64,000 bases of DNA from Vreelandella sulfidaeris (GTDB lineage Bacteria > Pseudomonadota > Gammaproteobacteria > Pseudomonadales > Halomonadaceae), in the NCBI GenBank assembly GCA_007182875.1, contig AP019514.1:1488001-1552000 (forward strand), given 5' to 3'. Made by a program: the position numbers and the translations under genes. Positions 52,475 to 63,284 of the stretch are shown here, in pieces. Position 1 is the stretch's first letter. Each line of letters begins with the position of its first letter. The notes under the pieces are model-generated. The model had not been told where the DNA came from. It searched no databases and saw only the letters and a program-made list of their open reading frames with translations.

Positions 52475-53221
52475 TTACAGACGAAAGTCAGCACCCAAAT
52501 AAACGTCTCTCACCTTCTGGTTTGTGAGAATGGCATCTGGAGAGCCGCTAGCGATGATTTGACCATCACCCACGATATAGGCGATATCACAAATATCGAG
52601 CGTTTCACGCACATTGTGATCAGTAATTAGCACACCAATATGGCGCTGCTTTAGCGCACGGATGATGGTTTTTATCTCGCCTACCGAAATGGGGTCTACG
52701 CCAGCAAAGGTTCATCAAGCAAAATAAAGGCAGGCTCTGTCGCTAGTGAGCGTGCGATTTCCACGCGCCTTCTTTCCCCGCCCGATAGGCTCATGCCTAA
52801 ATTGTCGCGAATATGCGTGATATGAAAGTCTTCCAGCAAAGCCTCTAAGCGCTGTTCCCGATCGCTGCGGTTAAGCTCTTTGCGGGTTTCGAGTATCGCC
52901 ATAATATTATCGGCAACCGATAATTTACGGAAAATAGATGCCTCTTGGGAAGGTAACCAATTCCCGCCGCTGCGCGCTCATGCATGGGAGCGCGCGTTAA
53001 GTCCACATCGTCGATGCCTACCTCGCCAGCATCGGATTTCACCAGCCCCACAATCATATAAAACGAGGTGGTTTTGCCCGCCCCGTTGGGGCCGAGCAAG
53101 CCCACAACGCTACCTTGGGAAATTTCTATATTGATGTCTTTAACCACTCGGCGCCGCTTGTAGCTTTTGCCAAATGGTGAGCATAAAGGGTTTTAATCGG
53201 TGCGGTATCTGCTGTTGCCAC
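52475..53221 (-). CDS. lptB: LPS export ABC transporter ATP-binding protein LptB (three frameshifts)
   Basis: Powers LptFG to extract LPS from the inner membrane into the LptCA bridge. Walker [21 protein letters not shown], signature [20 protein letters not shown], Walker B FILLDEP; C-terminus [20 protein letters not shown]. Breaks: A lost near 53169 (restores [18 protein letters not shown]), C lost near 52955 (restores [18 protein letters not shown]) and T lost near 52710 (restores [18 protein letters not shown]). The start is GTG 53221 with AGGAG 7 nt upstream, overlapping the lptA end region. All three breaks are homopolymer undercounts in an essential gene. Confidence 0.96.
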
Positions 53222-53231
53222 GGCTTGGCTC

Positions 53232-53752
53232 CTACTGTTCCGGCTGAAGAGTCATGCGTATGCGCTGGGACTCGCTGCCATCAACGTCAGAGCGCGCTTG
53301 AATCACCCTCACGGTCAATAAAATACTCCAAGGCGACCGCCTCTAAAAGTATCCTCTTGCTGAATGAGCTCGGCTTGGTCGATCAACTCTACACGGCGCT
53401 CGGCGACGTGATAGATAATACGCCTCGCCCAGCCTTCGGTAGGGCCATCTTGCCCTTCAGCTTGATGGCGTAAATAGGCGCGCTCACCGGTGGCCGTCGC
53501 CAGGGCAAGCTCGCCTGCCTCATTGCGTTCAATTTCTACCCGCTCGCCACGTAATTGCATTTCGCCTTGACGAATTTCTACATCTCCCGTGTAAACGGCG
53601 GTGCCTGCCCGCTGATCAAGGTCTAAGCGGTCTGCTTCCACTTCTACCGGGGCCTGTTGTGAAGAAGTGCCCGTTTGGGCCAGTGCCGATAGCGGTAGCG
53701 AAAGCGCAAAAAAGCTAGTGTAGAAAACGGCTGTATAAATGATAGCTTTCAT
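53232..53752 (-). CDS. lptA: LPS transport periplasmic protein LptA (frameshifted near the C-terminus)
   Basis: Periplasmic OstA/LptA-fold protein that forms the bridge carrying LPS to the outer membrane. Signal peptide MKAIIYTAVFYTSFFALSLP ending ALAQ, then the beta-jellyroll repeats VEVEADRLDLDQRAGTAVYT, GDVEIRQGEMQLRGERVEIE and AYLRHQAEGQ. Indels near 53335 and 53305 scramble the end; corrected it reads GGRLEYFIDREG, then VIQARSDVDGSESQRIRMTL, ending QPEQ at TAG 53232-53234. About 174 residues. ATG 53752 sits 11 nt after the lptC stop. Confidence 0.94.
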
Positions 53753-53763
53753 GGTGATTCCTA

Positions 53764-54333
53764 TTAGCGTTGCGTGGCCGGAGGATGTATACCGCGCACA
53801 TTATCAGTTAAGCGAACCTGGCTATCGTTAAGCCACGCGTCCATACGTGAAGCCGTCATCTGCTGGGGCGGTTGCTGCAACACTACCGGTGTTTCACTCC
53901 ACGCGTGCTGGTTTAATCCATCATAATGCAATAGCTCGGTATCTAACTGCCAACCTTCGTCTGGAGCGATCAGGTTAGCCGAGCCTGACAGTAACAAGGC
54001 TTGGGTAGAGGAGTTGAGCATGCCGACATCGGCGCTGGCTAACCACTGGCGATTCTCACTGTCATACAATATTGCTTTGGGCGCTTCTGTCCAGGTCTCG
54101 CTTCGCTGGGGAGTATGAATGAGGCGTGGTGTTTCTAACGACTGCATAATGCTGCCACTATCACCAAATAACGTAATTTCAGCGTTTTCGAGTACGTGGC
54201 CCGGCTCCTGCGCCTGCGCTTCAGGATCGATGGTAATGTCTTGAGGTCCACGTGGGTCAAGCCAAACCAGCAGTACGCCCAAAGAGAGCACTAATCCGGT
54301 TAGCCAGACGCGCATTTTAAGCCGTTTAAACAT
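53764..54333 (-). CDS. lptC: LPS export inner-membrane protein LptC
   Basis: Bitopic protein that receives LPS from LptB2FG and passes it to LptA. Intact, 189 residues. N-terminal TM segment VWLTGLVLSLGVLLVWLDP, then the periplasmic jellyroll (ENAEITLFGDSGSIMQSLET, QWLASADVGMLNSSTQALLL, SQVRLTDNVRGIHPPATQR). ATG 54333 directly follows the corrected kdsC stop (TAAATG). Essential in E. coli. Order kdsD-kdsC-lptC-lptA-lptB is canonical. Confidence 0.96.
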   Translation of the reverse strand: MFKRLKMRVWLTGLVLSLGVLLVWLDPRGPQDITIDPEAQAQEPGHVLENAEITLFGDSGSIMQSLETPRLIHTPQRSETWTEAPKAILYDSENRQWLASADVGMLNSSTQALLLSGSANLIAPDEGWQLDTELLHYDGLNQHAWSETPVVLQQPPQQMTASRMDAWLNDSQVRLTDNVRGIHPPATQR

Positions 54334-54874
54334 TTACTTAAGACCGTGCAGATAGGTGTCGAGCACCGCGCCCCAGTGCCCTGAGCTTCAAGCAATGTAT
54401 CGCAAATTTCGCGTGCAGCGCCGTGGCCCCTAGCCGCTCAGTAATCCAATCGGCATGAGTGTGCATATAATCCGGCGCGTTAGGAACGGTAATGCCGACG
54501 CCACAACGTTTAATAGCCGCTAGGTCAGGGAGGTCGTCACCACAATAGGCCACCTGTTCCAGCTCTATATCAAGTCGCTGGCAAAGCTCGCGCAAGGTAG
54601 AGAGCTTGTCTTCGCTGCCTTGATGGACATGGTCGATGCCAAGTGCTGCGGCGCGTTGGCTAACCATAGATGAATCGCGTCCCGTAATCAGCGCAACGTG
54701 AATGCCTACACGTTTGAGCAGTTTCAGCCCATGGCCATCCTGGGTATGGAACGCTTTGATTTCGATGCCGTCGGCCTGAAAATACAGGCGGCCATCGGTG
54801 AGTACGCCGTCAACATCCAGTGCTAGTAAGCGCACACGGCGGAGCCGATCAATTAGCGCAGCAGGTAGGGTCAT
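54334..54874 (-). CDS. kdsC: 3-deoxy-D-manno-octulosonate 8-phosphate phosphatase KdsC (frameshifted near the C-terminus)
   Basis: HAD phosphatase that makes Kdo from Kdo-8-phosphate for the LPS inner core. The HAD motif is LLALDVDGVLTDGRLYFQAD; then FHTQDGHGLKLLKRVGIHVA, LITGRDSSMVSQRAAALGI and YCGDDLPDLAAIKRCGVGIT. Indels near 54426 and 54378 scramble the tail; corrected it reads ERLGGHGAAREICDTLLEAQ and ends GAVLDTYLHGLK at TAA 54334-54336, adjoining lptC. ATG 54874 has GGAGG. Typical length. Confidence 0.96.
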
Positions 54875-54938
54875 AGAGCCTCCATTTCATTAAATTCGTA
54901 AAGCGGGTCGGTAACGCTATTCAAGTAATGCTAATGCG

Positions 54939-55925
54939 TTAAATAACGCCGCTGGCGAGCAGGTCATGCATATGTAAAGCCCCGATAGGGCGCTGTTGGT
55001 CATCAACGACGGCTAGCGCTGTAATCCGGCTTTCTTCCATTATACGTACTGCTTCGGCTGCTAAAATGTCGGGGCCAATGCGTTTGCCCGGTCGAGTCAT
55101 GACATCATCAACGAGGACATCATGCAGGTTATGAAACTGATCCAGCGTGCGTCTAAGATCACCGTCTGTATAGACTCCGGCTAGGCGTCCCTCGCTATCG
55201 ACCACGCAGGTGAAGCCTAACCCTTGCCGGGTGATTTCTAATAACGCGTCGCGCAGCGGGCTTCCCAGTGGAACCTGAGGTAGGCGCGCCCCATCGTGCA
55301 TCAGGTCTCTGACACGCAGCAATAAGCGCTTTCCCAAACTGCCGCCTGGATGAGAAAGGGCAAAATCTTCAGCGGTAAAACCACGCGCTTCCAAAAGCGC
55401 GACAGCTAAAGCGTCGCCCAGGGCGAGCGCCGCTGTAGTGGAGCTGGTGGGTGCCAGATCGAGTGGGCATGCCTCACGCTCAACACCACTGTTCAGATGC
55501 GCATCGGCGTGCTTAGCAAGTGTGGAATGGGGGCGCCCCGTCATGCTGACAAGCGGTGTGCCCAGACGCTTAAGCAGCGGTAAGAGTGCAGTGACCTCGG
55601 CGGTTTCACCGGAGTTAGATAACGCCAGTACGACATCTGCGCGGGTGATCATGCCCAAATCGCCATGGCTGGCTTCGCCGGGGTGAACAAAAAAAGCTGG
55701 CGTGCCAGTACTGGCTAGCGTCGCCGCTAGCTTGCCAGCAATATGTCCCGACTTACCCATGCCGGTCACTACCACGCGTCCTTGGCAGGCGAGGATTAAC
55801 TCGCAGGCACGGTCAAAGCTCTCATCTAGCTTAGCCTGCAGGCCGCCAATAGCTGCCTGCTCAATTTGCAGCGTACGCAGTGCGCTTTCGCGAAGTAGGC
55901 TGGGCGGAGCGATAGGCTGGCGCAT
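54939..55925 (-). CDS. kdsD: D-arabinose-5-phosphate isomerase KdsD
   Basis: Converts D-ribulose 5-phosphate to D-arabinose 5-phosphate, the first step to Kdo. Intact, about 328 residues. SIS domain: VVVTGMGKSGHIAGKLAATL, FFVHPGEASHGDLGMITRAD and LALSNSGETAEVTALLPLLK. Two C-terminal CBS domains: LGFTCVVDSEGRLAGVYTDG and VRIMEESRITALAVVDDQQR. ATG 55925 (MRQPIAPPSLLRES) is preferred; a TTG six codons upstream is also in frame. First gene of the Kdo/Lpt/RpoN cluster and divergent from mlaF. Confidence 0.96.
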   Translation of the reverse strand: MRQPIAPPSLLRESALRTLQIEQAAIGGLQAKLDESFDRACELILACQGRVVVTGMGKSGHIAGKLAATLASTGTPAFFVHPGEASHGDLGMITRADVVLALSNSGETAEVTALLPLLKRLGTPLVSMTGRPHSTLAKHADAHLNSGVEREACPLDLAPTSSTTAALALGDALAVALLEARGFTAEDFALSHPGGSLGKRLLLRVRDLMHDGARLPQVPLGSPLRDALLEITRQGLGFTCVVDSEGRLAGVYTDGDLRRTLDQFHNLHDVLVDDVMTRPGKRIGPDILAAEAVRIMEESRITALAVVDDQQRPIGALHMHDLLASGVI

Positions 55926-56293
55926 AGCGTTTTCTCTTAACAATTGAAAATATACACAGTCGTCACCGCCAATAATAACACCTCGATACCCCTTATAGGC
56001 GGTAGTTGAGTTCGTTAGCCCTGAGTGCGTAGGGCGTTTAGGGCATAGATATTCAAGCCACAGGTACTCAAGACATAGCCACTCAAGATATAAAGTGATG
56101 AATCCACAGAACGATGACGCGGCTGAGTTAATAATGGACTCATCATTAAGAGGGCTTAATCGCTCAATATTGATAAGTAGCGTTATAGTACAATGTTCGA
56201 TAATGTTATAGAAACGCTGTTTTTTAACTGTGATAGTGGCAACTAGGGTATGATAGCTACCCTTGTTTCGCCGCGTTAAGAGTCAACTGATCC
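55926..56293. other. 368-bp divergent intergenic region kdsD/mlaF
   Basis: No gene was found. The region is AT-richer than its flanks and must hold promoters for both the kdsD and mlaF operons. A TATGAT box (56249-56254) 40 nt before mlaF resembles a -10 element, but its -35 is weak. Three degenerate 15-nt repeats lie at 56049-56093. Confidence 0.6.
56049..56093. repeat. Three degenerate 15-nt tandem repeats
   Basis: ATATTCAAGCCACAG, GTACTCAAGACATAG and CCACTCAAGATATAA are consecutive 15-mers (56049-56063, 56064-56078, 56079-56093) sharing an (A)CTCAAG core at the same phase; GGGCATAG before them matches the end of a unit. They lie in the kdsD/mlaF spacer. Confidence 0.7.
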
Positions 56294-57115
56294 ATGATAG
56301 ATGCTCCTTTTATAGAAGTTATAGATCTTCACTTCTCTCGTGGCGATCACGAAATTTTCCGTGGCGTAAATATGACCATTCCGCGCGGAAAAGTAACCGC
56401 CATCATGGGTCCAAGCGGTACCGGTAAGACAACGCTGCTTAAACTGATCGGCGGACAACTGACGCCAGAGCGTGGGCGTATATTGATCGATGGCCAGGAT
56501 GTGCACCGGCTATCCCGAAAAGCGCTGTTTACGCTACGCAAACGCATGGGGATGCTATTTCAAAGTGGCGCACTGTTTTCCGATTTAGACGTATTTGAAA
56601 ATGTTGCTTTTCCACTACGTGTGCACACTGATTTGCCCGATACGATGGTGCGCGACCTAGTGCTGCTAAAATTGCAGGCGGTTGGGCTGCGCGGGGCGCG
56701 GCACTTAACGCCCGCAGAGCTATCTGGAGGCATGGCGCGGCGGGTCGCTTTGGCCCGTGCCGTCGCGCTGGACCCAGAGTTGATTTTGTATGACGAGCCG
56801 TTTGTCGGCCAGGATCCCATTTCAATGGGCGTGCTGGTGCAGCTAATAAAACGCCTTAATCAGGCGCTGCAGCTGACCTCTGTGGTGGTGTCTCATGACA
56901 TAAAAGAGACCTTGAGTATTGCGGATTACCTCTACTTGATTGCTGACGGTCAAGTCGTCGCCCATGGTACGCCGCAGACATTAGACACCAATCAAGACCC
57001 TCGAGTTTCCCAGTTTATTCACGGTGAGCCCGATGGGCCGGTGCCATTTCACTATCCCGCCGAGGCGTTTTACCGCGATATTTTGGGCGGGCCACCGATG
57101 ACAAAGACAGGCTAA
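56294..57115 (+). CDS. mlaF: Phospholipid ABC transporter ATP-binding protein MlaF
   Basis: ATPase of the Mla system, which keeps the outer membrane asymmetric by moving phospholipids between membranes. Intact, 273 residues. Walker [22 protein letters not shown]-loop [20 protein letters not shown], signature [20 protein letters not shown], Walker [15 protein letters not shown]-loop [15 protein letters not shown] 56294. Followed by mlaE with a 38-nt gap. First gene of an unbroken mlaFEDCB operon that continues into ibaG, murA, hisG and hisD. Confidence 0.97.
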   Translation: MIDAPFIEVIDLHFSRGDHEIFRGVNMTIPRGKVTAIMGPSGTGKTTLLKLIGGQLTPERGRILIDGQDVHRLSRKALFTLRKRMGMLFQSGALFSDLDVFENVAFPLRVHTDLPDTMVRDLVLLKLQAVGLRGARHLTPAELSGGMARRVALARAVALDPELILYDEPFVGQDPISMGVLVQLIKRLNQALQLTSVVVSHDIKETLSIADYLYLIADGQVVAHGTPQTLDTNQDPRVSQFIHGEPDGPVPFHYPAEAFYRDILGGPPMTKTG

Positions 57116-57153
57116 TTGCTTCCAATGCAGGGGTAAATACAGGGCAGGGACAA

Positions 57154-57954
57154 ATGCAGTCAAAATTTTCTAACGGCACCGCGCGCATTACCCGACTGGG
57201 GCGTCGAGGGTGCGATTTACTGGAAGCGTTAGGCCGCGCAGGGGTGTTTCTCTTCCAATCTGCTATCGGCGTGCCATCTCGCGAAGGTTGGCGGTTATGG
57301 TTACATCAAATGCACTTTGTCGGTGTGCTTTCCCTCGCCATAGTGCTGGTGTCTGGGCTGTTTATCGGTATGGTGCTGGCGCTTCAGGGTTATACCATTC
57401 TGGTCGATTTCGGCGCTGAGCAGGCGCTTGGGCAAATGGTGGCGCTGTCGCTGTTGCGCGAACTGGCGCCGGTCGTGGCCGCGCTGCTGTTTGCTGGCCG
57501 TGCGGGCTCGGCATTGACCGCTGAAATCGGCCTGATGAAAGCCACTGAACAGCTCACTAGCATGGAAATGATCGGTGTTGATCCGTTGCGCCGCGTGGTG
57601 GCCCCAAGGCTGTGGGCAGGGTTCGTGTCCCTTCCCATACTAACGGTGGGGTTCAGTGTGGTAGGTATCTGGGGAGGCTATTTGGTGGGCGTCGAGTGGC
57701 TGGGTGTGTTTGAGGGATCCTACTGGAGCAACATGCAGGCCAATGTGGCGTTTATCAACGATGTTGGTAACGGCATGATCAAAAGCGCGGTGTTTGCGCT
57801 GGTGGTGACCTGGATCGCCGTCTTCCAAGGCTATGATCTGGTGCCGACGTCGGAAGGAATATCGCGTGCTACGACGCGGACGGTGGTGTATTCGTCGCTT
57901 GCAGTTCTGGGGCTTGATTTTATGTTGACTGCCGTCATGTTTGGCGGCCTTTAA
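57154..57954 (+). CDS. mlaE: Phospholipid ABC transporter permease MlaE
   Basis: MlaE-family permease, 266 residues, intact. Hydrophobic segments include [40 protein letters not shown] (with the conserved [10 protein letters not shown] following), [20 protein letters not shown] and [20 protein letters not shown]. The amphipathic N-terminus precedes the first TM. ATG 57154 is preceded by GGCAGGGA. Works with MlaF, MlaD and MlaB as an inner-membrane complex. Confidence 0.97.
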   Translation: MQSKFSNGTARITRLGRRGCDLLEALGRAGVFLFQSAIGVPSREGWRLWLHQMHFVGVLSLAIVLVSGLFIGMVLALQGYTILVDFGAEQALGQMVALSLLRELAPVVAALLFAGRAGSALTAEIGLMKATEQLTSMEMIGVDPLRRVVAPRLWAGFVSLPILTVGFSVVGIWGGYLVGVEWLGVFEGSYWSNMQANVAFINDVGNGMIKSAVFALVVTWIAVFQGYDLVPTSEGISRATTRTVVYSSLAVLGLDFMLTAVMFGGL

Positions 57955-57970
57955 TGGGTGGAGCAGTTTC

Positions 57971-58435
57971 ATGAAACGCAGTAAAACCATGGAGTTCGGT
58001 GTTGGTCTGTTTATGATCGCTGGCATCTTGGGGCTGGTATTTCTCGGCTTGCGTGTTAGCGGACTCACGCTCTCTGCGCCCGCACAGTCATTTGAGCTAG
58101 AGGCCAACTTTGCCAATATCGGCGGTTTGAAGCCACGTGCCCGAGTCACCATGGCTGGCGTGACGGTGGGGCGGGTAGAAGCGATTGAGCTAGACACTGA
58201 ATGGTACGATGCGCGGGTGGTACTGAGTCTCGATAGTGAGCTGGAAGGCCAGCTTTCAAGAGACTCAATTGCCTCTATTCTAACGGCGGGGCTGTTAGGC
58301 GAGCAGTACATCGGTTTAAGTGTGGGTGGGGACCCCGATATGCTGGAAGATGGCGATACGATTCGTGATACCCAGTCGGCGCTGGTGTTGGAAGAACTTA
58401 TTCAGCAATTTGTGTCCAATATGGCAAGTAATTAA
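57971..58435 (+). CDS. mlaD: Phospholipid ABC transporter substrate-binding protein MlaD
   Basis: MCE-domain protein forming a hexameric ring on MlaE; 154 residues, intact. N-terminal TM VGLFMIAGILGLVFLGLRVS, then the MCE core FELEANFANIGGLKPRARVT, MAGVTVGRVEAIELD and ASILTAGLLGEQYIGLSVGG. The C-terminal helix VLEELIQQFVSNMASN is short. GGAG lies 8 nt before ATG 57971. Confidence 0.97.
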   Translation: MKRSKTMEFGVGLFMIAGILGLVFLGLRVSGLTLSAPAQSFELEANFANIGGLKPRARVTMAGVTVGRVEAIELDTEWYDARVVLSLDSELEGQLSRDSIASILTAGLLGEQYIGLSVGGDPDMLEDGDTIRDTQSALVLEELIQQFVSNMASN

Positions 58436-58496
58436 TGTTGCAAATAACGAAGCATTCATCCAGTGCATTAACGTGTACGGGTAGGGAGATACGGTT

Positions 58497-59156
58497 ATGA
58501 ATGGAATTAAATCAATGCTGGGTCGCTGGTTAGTGGTTGTGGCAGCAACAATGGTAATGCTAGCGCCATTGCAATTACATGCGCAGTCTCAATCGCCAGA
58601 GGCGTTGGTTCGCGATAATGTTGAATCGCTGATGGCTGATCTTGAAGGTCGCAAAGATTATTACGCCAATAACCTAGGTGAGCTTGAAGCATTAGTGGAC
58701 CGCAATCTCGACCAGGTGGCGGATTTTCGTTACATCGGCGCCAGCGTGATGGGTAACTATTTCCGCAATGCTACGCCCGAACAGCGCAGCCGTTTTGCCG
58801 ATGTGTTTCGTCAAACCTTAATTGACACTTATACCCGTGGGCTGGTGACATTTGATTATGACGAGTTGCGGGTATTGGATGCCCAGCAGACTCAGCGCTA
58901 CGACGATCAAGCGAGCGTCGCCATGGAAGTGGTCGCTAATAATGGGCAAGTATACCCCGTGAGCTATAGTCTACGGCTTTCAGACGGCGAATGGCGGGTT
59001 GTTAATGTGATCGTCAATGGCATTAACCTTGGCCTGACGTTCCGCAATCAGTTTGACCAAGCTATGCGCGATAATAATCGCGACTATGACGCTGTTATCA
59101 ATGGTTGGTCGCCCGAGGTAGGTGTTGAAGAGCTAGAGCAGGGAGGCGATGCGTGA
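58497..59156 (+). CDS. mlaC: Periplasmic phospholipid-binding protein MlaC
   Basis: Carries phospholipids between the MlaD ring and the outer-membrane MlaA. Intact, 219 residues. Signal peptide with hydrophobic LVVVAATMVMLAPLQLHA and likely cleavage after LHA. Core segments: LEALVDRNLDQVADFRYIGA, MGNYFRNATPEQRSRFADVF, YTRGLVTFDYDELRVLDAQQ and GEWRVVNVIVNGINLGLTFR. Its stop overlaps the mlaB GTG start (GTGA). Confidence 0.97.
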   Translation: MNGIKSMLGRWLVVVAATMVMLAPLQLHAQSQSPEALVRDNVESLMADLEGRKDYYANNLGELEALVDRNLDQVADFRYIGASVMGNYFRNATPEQRSRFADVFRQTLIDTYTRGLVTFDYDELRVLDAQQTQRYDDQASVAMEVVANNGQVYPVSYSLRLSDGEWRVVNVIVNGINLGLTFRNQFDQAMRDNNRDYDAVINGWSPEVGVEELEQGGDA

Positions 59157-59491
59157 TAGCGCTGTTTTCAGACCCTAGCGTTACCGTTAATGTAGAAGAC
59201 GCAACATTAATGGTAGTGGGCGATGTTGATGTAACGCTGGCGGCCGATTTGGCCGCCAGTGGCGTTAAATGGCTCAAGCATACCGAACTAACCGCAATTA
59301 GTTTCGACTTTAGTCGCGTCGAAAGAGCTAGTAGCGTTGCCATCAGCGTACTGTTTGAATGGTTGCGCATCTGTCAACAACGCGCTATTCAGGTTCAAAC
59401 TATCCACTTTTCAGCACCGCTTCGCCGACTTGCCTCATTGGCTGAGTTGGATGATTTGATTGAGCAACCCGCGGCTACCATGGTTGTTTGA
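59153..59491 (+). CDS. mlaB: STAS-domain protein MlaB
   Basis: Cytoplasmic STAS protein that stabilises and activates MlaF. Intact, 112 residues, the usual small size. Segments: VEDATLMVVGDVDVTLAADL, ISFDFSRVERASSVAISVLF and RLASLAELDDLIEQP. The start is GTG 59153 inside the mlaC stop (GTGA), so translation is probably coupled. Weakly conserved in sequence; identity rests on the STAS pattern plus operon position. Confidence 0.93.
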   Translation: MIALFSDPSVTVNVEDATLMVVGDVDVTLAADLAASGVKWLKHTELTAISFDFSRVERASSVAISVLFEWLRICQQRAIQVQTIHFSAPLRRLASLAELDDLIEQPAATMVV

Positions 59492-59583
59492 CGGAGTGGC
59501 ATCGCCAAGCGCGCTGCTTTTCTTTATTATGTCGACCCAATTACGCTCATTAATAAAGATGACCACCAAAGGAGTTTTGTGCC

Positions 59584-61107
<1,524 letters not shown>

Positions 61108-61184
61108 GCCCTGCTATAACGCTCGCTTACTATTATTTCTGCATGCTACTGGCGCTTGCATGCTATTAACCATTGGCCTAAACG

Positions 61185-61838
61185 ATGAGTAAGCAACTGA
61201 TTTTAGCCCTCTCGAAGGGTCGTATTCTGGAAGAAACGCTGCCTCTATTAGCCGATGCGGGGATTACCCCCGCAGAGGATCTAAGCAAAAGCCGTAAGCT
61301 GCTATTTGATACTAACTTGCCAGACGTAAAGCTGGTGGTTATTCGTGCAACTGACGTGCCCACCTATGTGCAGCTAGGCGCTGCCGATGTAGGTATTGCT
61401 GGTAAAGATGTACTGCTTGAACACGGGGCCGAAGGGCTTTATGAACCGCTAGATCTTGAGATTGCTCGCTGCAAGCTGATGACGGCGGGCGTCACCGGCC
61501 AACTGCCTGCGCGTGCGCGACGCCGGGTAGCTACCAAGTTTGTGAATGTGGCGCGTCGTTATTACGCCGAACAGGGCATCCAGGCCGAGGTGATTAAACT
61601 CTATGGTGCTATGGAGTTGGCGCCGTTAATGAATTTAGCCGACGAGATTGTCGATATTGTTGATACCGGCAATACCTTACGGGCGAATGGCATGGAGCCG
61701 CGTGAGCTTATTGCCCATATCAGCACCCGGTTGGTGGTAAATAAAGCGGCCATGACCATGAAGCATGAGCGTATCAAACCACTACTGGCCCGCTTGGATA
61801 GCGCCGTTAAGCAGCGTCAGAGACAGCTTGCCGAATGA
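61185..61838 (+). CDS. hisG: ATP phosphoribosyltransferase catalytic subunit, short form
   Basis: First enzyme of histidine synthesis. Intact, 217 residues: the short HisG that lacks the C-terminal regulatory domain and needs HisZ (encoded at 17381-18577). Segments: [40 protein letters not shown] and the PRPP-binding [23 protein letters not shown] 61185. Followed by hisD; part of the murA-hisG-hisD arrangement common in Pseudomonas relatives. Confidence 0.97.
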   Translation: MSKQLILALSKGRILEETLPLLADAGITPAEDLSKSRKLLFDTNLPDVKLVVIRATDVPTYVQLGAADVGIAGKDVLLEHGAEGLYEPLDLEIARCKLMTAGVTGQLPARARRRVATKFVNVARRYYAEQGIQAEVIKLYGAMELAPLMNLADEIVDIVDTGNTLRANGMEPRELIAHISTRLVVNKAAMTMKHERIKPLLARLDSAVKQRQRQLAE

Positions 61839-61851
61839 TAGGAGGTGACCT

Positions 61852-63179
61852 ATGAGCGATCCCAAAGCGAACAACGTGCTGCCACGGTTTCGCGCTTGTC
61901 GACAAGCGATGCCACTTTCCATCATCAGCTCGATGCGCTGTTAGATTGGGAAGGTGTTTCGGATAAGGCGGTTCAGGCGCGTGTAGAAGAGATTCTTGCC
62001 AGCGTTAAGCAGCGCGGTGATGCAGCAGTCATTGAGGCTACCAACCGCTTTGATCGGCTCTCAGCGACCTCCATGAAAGAACTGCAGCTAACACCTGAGC
62101 AGTTAAAGCAAGCGTTTGAGAACTTGCCTTCCGAACAGCGTGAAGCGCTCTCCAGCGCCGCTGAGCGCATTAAGCGCTACCACGAACGTCAAAAGCCTAG
62201 CTCCTGGCAATACGAAGAGGCTGACGGCACGGTGCTGGGGCAGAAAGTTACGCCACTGGATCGCGCGGGTATTTATGTCCCGGGTGGTAAAGCGGCTTAC
62301 CCTTCATCGGTATTGATGAATGCGATTCCTGCGCACGTGGCCGGTGTTCGTGAAATCGTGATGGTCGTGCCTACCCCTGATGGCATATTAAATGAATTGG
62401 TGCTGGCTGCGGCACATTTAGCCGGCGTCGATTACGTTTTCACTATCGGTGGCGCCCAGGCGGTCGCTGCGCTTGCTTATGGCACTGAGAGTGTTCCTCG
62501 TGTCGATAAGATAGTGGGGCCGGGTAATATTTATGTGGCCACCGCAAAGCGTGCGGTGTTTGGCCAAGTGGGGATCGATATGATTGCCGGGCCTTCAGAA
62601 ATTATGGTGGTTTCTGATGGGCAGACCGATCCAGACTGGCTGGCAATGGATTTGTTCTCGCAAGCCGAACACGACGAAGATGCCCAAGCGATTCTGGTTA
62701 GCTGGGATGCTGAACACCTGGATGCCATTGAGGCGGCGATTGAGCGGCTGCTTCCAACGTTAGAGCGCGAAGAAATCGTGCGTGAGTCGCTGCAAGCGCG
62801 GGGTGCCTTGATCCATTGCCAGGATATTCAAGAAGCCATTACGCTGATTAATCATATCGCCCCCGAGCACCTGGAGCTTTCGGTCGCTGCCCCAGAAACA
62901 TGGGTAGACGATATCCGACACGCAGGTGCGATCTTTATGGGACGTTACACTGCCGAAGCGCTTGGTGATTACTGTGCGGGTCCCAATCACGTTTTGCCTA
63001 CCTCTGGCACGGCGCGCTTCTCTTCACCGCTGGGCGTTTACGATTTCCAAAAGCGCTCTTCCATTATTCACTGCTCTGCGGACGGTGCTTCTGAGTTGGG
63101 TAAGATCGCTTCGATATTGGCGCGGGGAGAGTCGTTAACCGCTCACGCCCGCTCAGCCGAGTACCGTATTCGAGACTAA
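61852..63179 (+). CDS. hisD: Histidinol dehydrogenase
   Basis: Zinc enzyme that oxidises histidinol to histidine in two steps. Segments: [91 protein letters not shown] (zinc ligands) and [19 protein letters not shown]. The main frame is open from GTG 61845, but the AGGAGGTGA there is better placed for ATG 61852, which is out of frame by one. A one-base error between about 61855 and 61890 is therefore likely, with GTG 61845 as the alternative start. hisC does not follow, unlike in Pseudomonas. Confidence 0.96.
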
Positions 63180-63213
63180 AGAAGCCCGTGTGGTTTACAC
63201 CGTGCCAACGCGC

Positions 63214-63244
63214 CGTGACGCATTCAGGTCGTGACGCATTCAGG
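63214..63244. repeat. Perfect 15-bp direct repeat after hisD
   Basis: CGTGACGCATTCAGG occurs at 63214-63228 and again at 63230-63244, separated by a single T (16-bp period). It lies in the 105-bp gap between the convergent hisD and DegS-like genes, where no clear terminator hairpin was found. Confidence 0.9.
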
Positions 63245-63284
63245 ATGCTAGCGATGTGTTCGTCGTAATATATTGTTAGTCGTA

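Noticed and set aside
56049..56093. CRISPR array
   Set aside because: Repeats are too short, degenerate and directly adjacent without spacers; no cas genes are present. The same holds for the other tandem repeats in the window.
61108..61184. Histidine attenuator before hisG
   Set aside because: No short frame with consecutive His codons and no terminator hairpin was found. The repeated GCATGCTA here (61141-61148, 61158-61165) was too weak to report.
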